Source of the DNA: Pleurotus djamor | Taxonomy: Eukaryota > Basidiomycota > Agaricomycetes > Agaricales > Pleurotaceae | Length of the DNA: 28,877 nt | Reading direction: 5' to 3' | Assembly (NCBI GenBank): GCA_029747585.1 | Contig: JAPEVF010000590.1 | Coordinates: forward strand, 1-28,877 | Notes under the pieces: model-generated | Database searches by the model: none | Seen by the model: the letters and a program-made list of their open reading frames with translations, nothing else | Told to the model about the DNA's origin: nothing | Position numbers and translations under genes: made by a program | Shown here: positions 21,960 through 28,877 of the stretch, one piece after another | Position numbering within the stretch: position 1 is the first letter of the stretch | Layout: every line of letters starts with the position of its first letter

Positions 21960-23011
21960 CATGGACTGTGCCCTTGGACAATGCACGTGGTTCCCGACGT
22001 TCCCGCGCTCACAAATGACACATTGCACAAAAGCTGTTGACCTCCCTCCGATGACCACACGTTGAGCTCGTCACTTGACTCTGATCCTCTCCTTGATGAA
22101 TATTACTCTCTACTTCCACAGGATAACTTCGTTTACTCGACTTCGAAGATTGATTTCGACCAGCTCAAGGACTCTGGCTTTGTCTCACTTCGGCTTGCGG
22201 CATTTTTATGGCTCAGACGACGAACACGCGTTTGTCGATTTTTTTGTCGCTCTCGGTTTGGGTGCTATCTATATCTATCAGGGGGACTCTCTTCGAGTCC
22301 GAATTGTTCTGGAATTTTCATCTGTGTCGTCAAGCTCTGCCATCTGGCACCAGGATCGCCTAAGATCTCAGCGTTCGATGCGCGGCCCACGCAAAAGTCA
22401 AAGTCGATGGTGTCCTCCCTTCGAGCTTGACCTCAACTCAGCGCGAGTTTGACTCCGACACCTTGCATTACTCTTGATACGCTTGTGACTGGCTAATCCC
22501 ATGGTGGAGTCGGCACTTGGCCGTACATAGGGTGGCATACCAAGTTTTGACGGTGACGTCGAGCATACTGTCTCTTGGTGGATTCTTTGTCGTTTTCGCC
22601 TTCGGTGTTTCCTCCGTCCCTTCGAGGGGCACTCTCGTCCACTACGGGCTGAACAGTCTTTTTTTTTTGTCAAGCTCTGATACCTGTATCCTGGCTCGTC
22701 CTTTTAGCCCTCTAATGCACGAATCCTGGAAGAGGTCGTTGTTAGGACTTTGCGTTTGACCGGTGACCTTGGTCTAGGTCTAATTCTGGTGACCGTACTC
22801 AGAGTCATCGTCTTCATCTTGATGGGAGTCGTGATAATCGCTACCTCGCATGGTGATCGAAGCCATCTGGGCGTACACGGGATCCTGGTATGCGAAGAAC
22901 AGGTACCCTTATTATTTGAACGGTTCGGTATGCTCATGTCCAGATTCTGAGACATGGTCGTTCGTTCCCTCTGAGTTCGACCTTGATTTAGGTCCAGTGT
23001 GTCCATTCTAG
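21960..23011 (+). pseudogene. Plus-strand coding-like patches in several frames
   Basis: Several stretches read as natural protein but in different frames: SDPLLDEYYSLLPQDNF (about 22077-22130), DEHAFVDFFVALGLGAIYIY (about 22217-22276), VKVDGVLPSSLTSTQREFDS (about 22397-22460), and a 53-codon frame from ATG 22850 to TAG 23011 containing AIWAYTGSWYAKNRYPYYLN. An in-frame TGA lies shortly before the first block. I could not define introns that join them, so this is either an unresolved multi-exon gene or a decayed one. No family is recognised. Confidence 0.3.
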
Positions 23012-24191
23012 CGTTGTTCTTGATTATTTGTTCCCTCTATCCAATACTCATATTACGGCTTTAGGTGCGCCATGGCGAACTCTGGGCGCACTGATGCATG
23101 AAGGACGGGCTCCCCTTTCGTTTTACTCGGACGGTCTTGATTCCGAGCCTACCACACTCTTTCAGGCTAATGCTCGCGTTTTTATACTCGTTCTAGAGTA
23201 TCCGTTATGTATCGTCTTTTCGGTGCTATTTTGTGCTCAGGCGGGGACTCCGTACTCAGTACGGAGTCAACGGTGCCTCAGACCTCCTAATTGCCCAGCC
23301 AACTGCGTCAACCACTTCGCCGTCTAATACCTCCGTGCTTGCGCACCTCTCCCAGGCTTTATACCATGTCTAGAGTATCTCTGATAGACCTTCCTCTCCT
23401 CCAATACTGACGCCAACAGTGTCTACAACGACGCTCTTTTAGTATTCTTGGCGTTGGTGTGTCCTTCCCCATGGGTTGGATCCTTGTATCTAACCCATCT
23501 TTTAGTCGTCTATGAACGGTCTAGAGAAGACTTGATAACAGTAGTAGTGTCCTGTCCGCTTAGGCCATGAGCCCGGTGTGCTTTAGGACAGCTATGAATA
23601 TTTGACTCATGGATTCGAGCTCGGAAGCAACAGGTGTGCGTTTTCCTTCTCTGATGTGGTACCTCTAAAGCGGGAAAGAAAGGGATACAGCGAAAGGATG
23701 CAAGTATCCTGTGACAAGACACTGGATAATGCCGTGCATACCGATGAGGTTTGTGAACCGTAAAAGCCGCGTGGTACCGCTATCATTGGGGACGCATCAA
23801 TTGGGTGGTACGCGGCTAAACTTCTGCCAGACTTCATCTTTCCTGACATACACAGCTTGGAATAGCCTCAGATCACGACATACAAAACTTCGAATCAATC
23901 AATCAGAGTGCTTCTCTAGTGCGTGTGTTGATGTCCGGACGCGGCCGTGATGCCCATAGAATCAAAGTCGGAATGGCTCTAAGCCCAGTTGGGAACAATG
24001 TGATGACAGTGATGCTTCTACCTGCACTATCGTCAAACCAGTGGCCGTGAATCATATAAGACGCTCTGCCTTCATTTTCGCATCGACTTCCGTCCCCCTT
24101 CTGCAGTCTGCGTCTCATCCCTCCTCGATGATTTACGCCAGTTGGTTCTCATAGCATCCACTACGAGCTTCTCTCTTCCCAAGCACTCGAT
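23012..24191. other. Stretch without a convincing gene
   Basis: Contains a 23-bp near-perfect palindrome (listed separately). A minus-strand 80-codon frame from ATG 23849 (SLAAYHPIDASPMIAVPRGF) has no recognised domain and could be chance. Confidence 0.35.
23246..23268. repeat. 23-bp inverted repeat (hairpin-capable)
   Basis: GACTCCGTACT and its exact reverse complement AGTACGGAGTC flank a single central C. The DNA or RNA could form an 11-bp stem. It is not followed by a T run, so it is not a bacterial-type terminator. Function unknown. Confidence 0.8.
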
Positions 24192-25122
24192 ATGTCTTCC
24201 CCTTCGTTGCTCTCCAGTCCTTCGAACTCGGAAGATCACGACGCAAACTCGTACGATACTCCAGTTCGTCACATTATCACGTTCTCACAATCCTTCACAG
24301 TGACCGAGTCCCTCCAAGTTCGACTACTTCCAGCATTCCTCAGTCTATGATTGATTCCCTCCGACGGCTACGCGCGACCTCCGATGTCTTCCCCTTCCTA
24401 CCAGTATCAAACGCTGCTCGAATGACGTTGAACATCTGCAAGATGCTCTCGGTGAGGGTCACCGTCTTCATCCCTCTTCCAAAAGTAAGAGTTAATAGGA
24501 ATGTCAACTTCTAGAAAGTACAGCAACATCGGGAGCTATTTCGCACCTTAGCGTGCGCCGCTGGGGAGTCGTTACAGGCCTTGTCGGACATCATATCCCA
24601 TCAAGTCTCGGCTGGAGAGGATCTCCGTTCAGATTTCGGCGAAATGTTCAGGTGCGCACTTCGTGCCCTCTCAACACATCGTTCCGAGTAACCCTCCTTC
24701 TTCGGCGCGTGACAGTGCTATCAGATCAATCCATACCCTCGCACGGAAACTTTCTCGCCGTGGATTCTTCAAGTCCATCGGGTTCTCCAGATCCTCCAAC
24801 GACAGTCTTGTGGAACTTCTTCAACACCAAGCTACCCTCGGAGTCGCTAAACTCAAATTCCAGGTACCGTCTACTCACCTATCGTCGTGCTAGTGCAACC
24901 GGGTAACGCGAACCATATTACTAGTTCAAAGCCGCGTTGAATGAAACGGAACGCAGCAACGCTTCGTATCACAGCGGCTCGACCTCGAGCTCGGACTCTT
25001 CTCGTCCTTCATCTACGAATACGACAAACTCGGGGAGTGGGACTGCGAGCAACGTTTACGGCGTTCAAAATATATCGATCACCATGCATAACTATCATGC
25101 AGTTTTCGCTTATGAGGTTTGA
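24192..25122 (+). CDS. HeLo/MLKL-NTD-like protein with C-terminal amyloid-like motif, 227 aa
   Basis: Five exons in consistent phase: 24192-24250, 24301-24451, 24515-24651, 24725-24863, 24925-25122. After a Ser-rich leader, residues of about 35-165 match the helical N-terminal domain related to MLKL and HeLo found in many agaric proteins. Markers are RATSDVFPFLPVSNAARMTL, KVQQHRELFRTLACAAGESL, SAGEDLRSDFGEMFR, SRRGFFKSIGFSRSSNDSLV and ELLQHQATLGVAKLKFQ. In characterised fungal systems such domains permeabilise membranes and kill the cell when triggered. A Ser/Thr/Asn linker then leads to ASNVYGVQNISITMHN (about 203-218), whose alternating hydrophobic and Asn/Gln pattern resembles amyloid-signalling motifs. 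The protein ends at TGA 25122. The convergent neighbour has the same layout and introns at matching places. The domain call is fairly confident; the amyloid role is inference. Confidence 0.75.
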
Positions 25123-25468
25123 GTTTGAGTCGTCTACAGTCGTCGTAGACAGCGCCAAGTTTCATTTGTATTGGATTTCTTGAGTTATTCACGGGTTTTA
25201 CATGTTACGGGTCAACAGGGATAACAGGAATTCATCTATCCGGCCGTTGATGGGCGGCGCGAAGATACACCAACGGGTTCATAGAGTAAATAGAATGATA
25301 TGCAAAGAAATGTGAGGATGAATTGAGAAGCTATAAATGCAGTATTTGAACCAGCAAAGCGGGATGGAAAATACATAAACCAATAAAAACAACGATGAAA
25401 TGGTCAACGCGTGAGTGCGCCCCCTAAGTCGAGGAAAACTTAGTATCGTCGTCGTTCTGGAGTCAGTA
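25123..25468. other. Shared 3' intergenic region of the convergent pair
   Basis: 346 nt between the stops of the two HeLo-like genes. It is A/T-richer than the genes, with ATAAATGC- and ATAAAAAC-like elements that could serve polyadenylation in either direction. No further gene is seen. Confidence 0.5.
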
Positions 25469-26266
25469 TTAGCCATGGGACCTACCACAATTGTGACATT
25501 GATTGTAGACATTACTGATGCTAATGTTCTGCTCGCCGGTGACGTTGTTTACGATACCGTTCCCGGGGTTTGTGGTAACGATACTGGCAGATCTGGGATC
25601 ATGCACTGTGACTTGCTGGGAAAGAGTTCTAGTCAACCGAATGGTTGCCCTTATCTGTCAAGATTATCAGGTCGGCCCTTCGACACTTTGACCGTCTCGA
25701 GTAGGTCTCGGTACTGAGAGATTTCGATGAGGACGTTGCTGGATCTGAGGAAGCGCGAAAACAGTCCGTGGTTGACATAGCCGCGAAAGAGGGTGTGTAT
25801 CAAGCTGATCGTACTGCCATACAGTGCATACGTAAGTCAGCAACGTGTAGAGACAAAAATAACCGGTGTGACCACATGAGATACGAACCTTAGTAGCTCA
25901 ATGACATCCGTGTGGAAGGCGTTGGTTCTTCCCACCCCCAGCACTCTCGCTTGCTCAGTGATCGCTTCTGATACAGTTCGCACTACATCACTGGCAGTAT
26001 ACGCTAAGCTTCGAAAAGCGTATCGGTGACGCTTGACGTGCTAAATCACCAAGTTAACTATAGTGCGCTCTGTTAACATTGACGCAGCAAGGACGCCTCA
26101 CGGCAGACATTTCGAGGCATTCTAGAATCATTCCGGCGGCGGCCACCAAATGCAAGGGGAGCACGTCAGAGGCGGAGTAGATGTCTTGGAGGGAAGAGAT
26201 GATGAATAGCGGGATGACATTTGCCACAGCCCGGGGTATGCGAGTATCAGTGAGGAGATTGAGCAT
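25469..26266 (-). CDS. HeLo/MLKL-NTD-like protein with C-terminal amyloid-like motif, 196 aa
   Basis: Four exons: 26266-26102, 26040-25889, 25813-25687, 25615-25469, in phase throughout. It is a paralogue of the convergent neighbour. LQDIYSASDVLPLHLVAAAG aligns with its first helix, HVKRHRYAFRSLAYTASDVV with KVQQHRELFRTLACAAGESL, and HGLFSRFLRSSNVLIEISQY with its GFFKSIGFSRSSNDSL region. The three introns fall at homologous positions and phases (0, 2, 0). The C-terminal exon reads NPGNGIVNNVTGEQNISISN (about 165-184), then NQCHNCGRSHG with two close cysteines. It lacks the Ser-rich N-terminal exon of the neighbour. The ATG at 26266 follows a stop codon directly, so an upstream exon cannot be excluded. 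A membrane-active, amyloid-triggered cell-death role is inferred from the family. Confidence 0.72.
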
Positions 26267-26464
26267 TTAGCGTAGGAGGGCACTTGGTTGGGCAGGTCGC
26301 GGAAACGCATGCTGAGCTTGCGGTTTTGATCCAGTTGGGAAATAAGCACAGGAAGGTGGGAGAAGGGGAGAAAGGATTTATCACACAGCGTGCATTGGAT
26401 AGCGTACTATCGTGTGAAGTATGCTAAATGTATGAAATAAAGTATTTAAATAGTTTTGTCTTGA

Positions 26465-27765
26465 TTAGGAATTAAAGTACTTATTGATTACTAATTCATC
26501 GTACTTCGCACGGAAGTAATTGTGCGTTATCTTGTAAGTATCTTGACCGGATACCTCAAGGTGGGTTAAACGGGAGGAATTGGATTTCTGACTAGCGGTG
26601 TGTGTGTTCTGCGGAGGGGGTAGAATCCATGCATATGGAGATGGAGATGGAGATGGAGGAGATGAGTAAGCAGGGGGTTGATTTGGCGAATGTCCGTTTG
26701 GTTGGGTGGTGGAAGAAAGGGATGGAAGCGGGGACGATTCCGGGGTGACGACGTTGTGGAGGAATGAATGGTGTGAGGTGGAAGAGGAGGGCAGCAAAGC
26801 ACGGTGCGTAACGGTTATCATGAGCACATGCGCCTGCGCTGTCGTATTCACAGCGAACATTGCTGAGCGCGCATGATCACCACAGAGAGAGTATCTTGAG
26901 ATTGGGTTGTGGATCATGTATACGGTCGCGATTGAGCCTGTGAAATGGAACCATCATGAACACGAAGAGCAGAGGCAACGGATGGGAGTAGAAGAATGGG
27001 AGAAACAAACAGCAACCAGCAAACTCCGAGTAAGAAGACGGAGGTAAGATAGACGTACCACGAAACTCAGGCTCAAAATCCCCCAATGCACCCCCGGTCC
27101 CCTTGGTAACCCATTTGTACCCTCAAACCCGCCTCGACACGGGCGACCGTACCTCCAACGGGGGCGGGAGTGAGGATAGAGAAGGTAAGCAAGGAGGACG
27201 TTGCGGAGAGAGCCGGAAATGGGGAGCGAAGCAGGAAACTTCGAAGAAACAATGGTGACGGGCCGGCTATCTTATCGTAGGTAATGATGCTGAGGTCGTT
27301 CCTCTCTCAAATTCTCAGAGGATGGAAAACCCCCCAGGTTGGGTGGGCGGCAGACGATCATGGTCGTTGTCTCCTTACAGAGGAACCTACATTCAGCAGG
27401 GAGAAGTGAGTGAGACAAAATAAGAGGAAGGAGAAGAGAGAAACACAGAATGAAAAACGATAAAAACAAAACATACCGAGAAAAACTCAAAGCCGCACTA
27501 AAGCCGCACAGCAACTCGACGGCCATCCTGAAGTTTATCGACATGGGTGACAGGTTAACAAACGTGTACGTGACCTGTGTGGATGATTCAGAATTAGCTG
27601 TCGAAAGGAAAAGTGAGAAAATTGGGAACTCACGTTCAGCTGGGTCGATCACCAAGCCAGACGAAGAGGATGGCCTTAGCCACAGGGGAGAAGTCGTATT
27701 GACGGACTCACGGCGGCATCGTCCTCGATTCCAGCGAGGAAAGAGGCTGAGGAAAAAACGTGGAA
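26465..27765 (-). CDS. Unresolved multi-exon gene, membrane-protein-like segments
   Basis: The minus strand has several good donors (GTGAGT at 27709 and 27632, GTATGT at 27476, GTACGT at 27058) and acceptors, so a split gene is likely. The clearest exon is 27269-27059: about 70 open codons with SLRNVLLAYLLYPHSRPRWR and NGLPRGPGVHWGILSLSF. Downstream, 26943-26465 is open and reads SIATVYMIHNPISRYS, then a Ser/Pro-rich region (PPAYSSPPSPSPSPYAW) and the tail FRAKYDELVINKYFNS. Several hydrophobic runs (for example CCLFLPFFYSHPLPLLFVFM) suggest membrane segments, if they are exonic. A possible start is MPPPSSSSGLVIDPAE near 27720. I could not phase all exons and do not recognise the family. Confidence 0.4.
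26635..26665. repeat. ATGGAG tandem repeat
   Basis: About four copies of a 6-nt ATGGAG-like unit, encoding the Ser-Pro repeat of the minus-strand open frame. Simple coding repeat. Confidence 0.8.
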
Positions 27766-28154
27766 GCGGCGAGGATGATGGTGGTATCGGATCAAGGGAG
27801 ATAAGATAACAGATTCACCGCTTCGCCCGAATTATCACCATCAATTCACAATTTCCCAATTTCTGGCCCTTGTCCGCCCAGCCGCGTCTGCGCAGTCGTT
27901 TACTCCAACATCTCACTCGAATTTTCTGAGACTGTATTCAAAGCATATGAGGGATGATCAATACACATATGAAAGGTGTGCATCATGTCAAAACAAGGAG
28001 TCTCGGAAACTTGAGGATACACTGACAGGCTGGTACGGGAGCATTAGAAGTGGAAGAGCGAGTGGAGGAAGCATAAAACTACAAAAAAAGAAAACAAGCA
28101 AGGACAGAAGTGATGATCGATGAGTACGAGCAATCGCGCAACGAAGGAAGGTAG

Positions 28155-28877
28155 ATGTATCGACAGGGGGGAGAAGGGGATAGGGGNNACNGCGAGGAGT
28201 GGAAAGCACTTTGCGCATCTCAATTGATCGAATTCGCCAACAACGATGCCTCCGTCAAAAACGCCGACCCTCCCATCACGTTCGATGAGTCGACTCTACA
28301 ACTCGCCCGAACGGTGTTCACATGCACTTATTGTGATCAAGCTATTGTTTACCCCAATATGCTAGGCCACCGATGTTTTCATCGCGAACCACGCCTGTAC
28401 GATCCCCGGGCTACCCAAGCAATGCTTGATCTCAAGTGTCACTACTGGGCCCAATCAGCTCGTCCCTTGTTACGGTTGATACCAGCAGCGATGATCTCGA
28501 AACTCTTGCAGACGTGTGGTTTCGATCCGCAGACTGCTACGAAAGAAGATGTCGACGCAGGCCGCCGCTGGGTAACAGCTGAACGTAATTATGTCACCCC
28601 TACTGTTATGCGTTGGAGAAGAGCGGTAAGTACGCAGTTTACTTCGTCTTTCCATGACTCAACGCTCAATGTGTGGTGTTCTTTCGTCAGATCCAATTTG
28701 CGTCCTGGTTTACACCCGATGTTGGATCGTGTATTCTGGTGACCGATGAATCTCTCATCAAGGTGTATGACCTCGCAGAGCTGGACTATTACGAAACGAA
28801 GTCGCGGAACTCCCCATTCATCTGTGTCCACTGCTCCGAAAAGACTGTAGGATCACTCACAGAGCATATGACAAGTT
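28155..28877 (+). CDS. Hypothetical protein with two CxxC zinc-finger-like modules, 3' partial
   Basis: ATG 28155 is in frame with the body, but three Ns (28187-28191) lie just after it, so the true start may be elsewhere. Exon 28155-28625, intron 28626-28690 (GTAAGT...CGTCAG), exon 28691 to the window end, all in frame. First module: FTCTYCDQAIVYPNMLGHRC followed by FH, a C-x2-C-x12-H-x3-H pattern like a C2H2 finger (about residues 56-77). The second, at the very end, reads FICVHCSEKTVGSLTEHM, with the same C-x2-C start and a His after a Leu. Between them lies a helical region (LLRLIPAAMISKLLQTCGFD). Metal binding is inferred from spacing. No named family is recognised. The protein continues beyond the window. 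Confidence 0.55.

Noticed and set aside
27450..27809. Plus-strand 119-codon frame with ATG and Lys/Arg-rich product
   Set aside because: It lies antisense to a region with several good minus-strand splice sites, and its composition mirrors that strand. It was kept out as a probable shadow, though not excluded.
1..28877. tRNA genes, rRNA, CRISPR arrays, complete transposons
   Set aside because: Looked for A/B-box-like tRNA patterns, direct repeat arrays, reverse transcriptase or transposase motifs and long terminal repeats; none was seen.

Overview
The window looks like nuclear DNA of a mushroom-forming basidiomycete (Agaricomycetes). Most recognisable genes are cut by several short introns (about 44-160 nt) with GTRNGT donors and CTRAC-type branch sites. 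The proteins recognised are typical agaric ones: a Rho1 GTPase with four introns, a basidiomycete-type HET-domain protein, an MLKL/HeLo-like domain pair and a family GH6 cellulase. There is no bacterial, organellar or rDNA signature. I saw no tRNA, CRISPR array or complete transposon. A few isolated Ns (1017, 8091, 15393, 19175, 28187-28191) indicate a draft assembly.

Layout. 0.4-1.9 kb (-): a GH6 cellobiohydrolase gene with seven well-supported exons whose 3' part is missing. 1.9-2.8 kb (-): an unrecognised split gene just upstream of it. 2.9-4.3 kb: nothing convincing. 4.5-5.3 kb (-): a decayed coding region with several in-frame stops. 5.7-7.4 kb (+): a 563-aa low-complexity protein in one exon. 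7.7-9.5 kb (+): a split gene with a coiled-coil stretch. 9.6-10.6 kb (-): a Lys/Ala-rich nuclear-type protein. 11.0-12.7 kb: fragments. 13.2-15.25 kb (-): the HET-domain protein. 15.3-17.2 kb: gene-poor, with short tandem repeats. 17.2-17.7 kb (-) and 17.9-18.9 kb (+): a divergent pair of small hypothetical genes. 19.4-20.0 kb (+): a small hypothetical gene. 20.28-21.31 kb (+): rho1. 21.9-23.0 kb: coding-like patches on the + strand. 24.19-25.12 kb (+) and 25.47-26.27 kb (-): two convergent paralogues, each with an MLKL/HeLo-like helical domain followed by a short Asn/Gly/Gln motif. 26.5-27.8 kb (-): an unresolved membrane-protein-like gene. 28.16 kb to the end (+): a gene with two CxxC zinc-finger-like modules, cut by the window edge.

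How the genes may work together. Most genes are unrelated housekeeping or lineage-specific genes. The exception is a self/non-self theme: the HET protein at 13.2-15.3 kb and, about 9 kb away, the convergent HeLo-like pair. Both members of the pair carry the same kind of motif (NV[YT]G-x-QNISI) at the C-terminus, the arrangement expected of amyloid-signalling cell-death executors. I rebuilt this pair by hand from splice sites. It is the most interesting item in the window.
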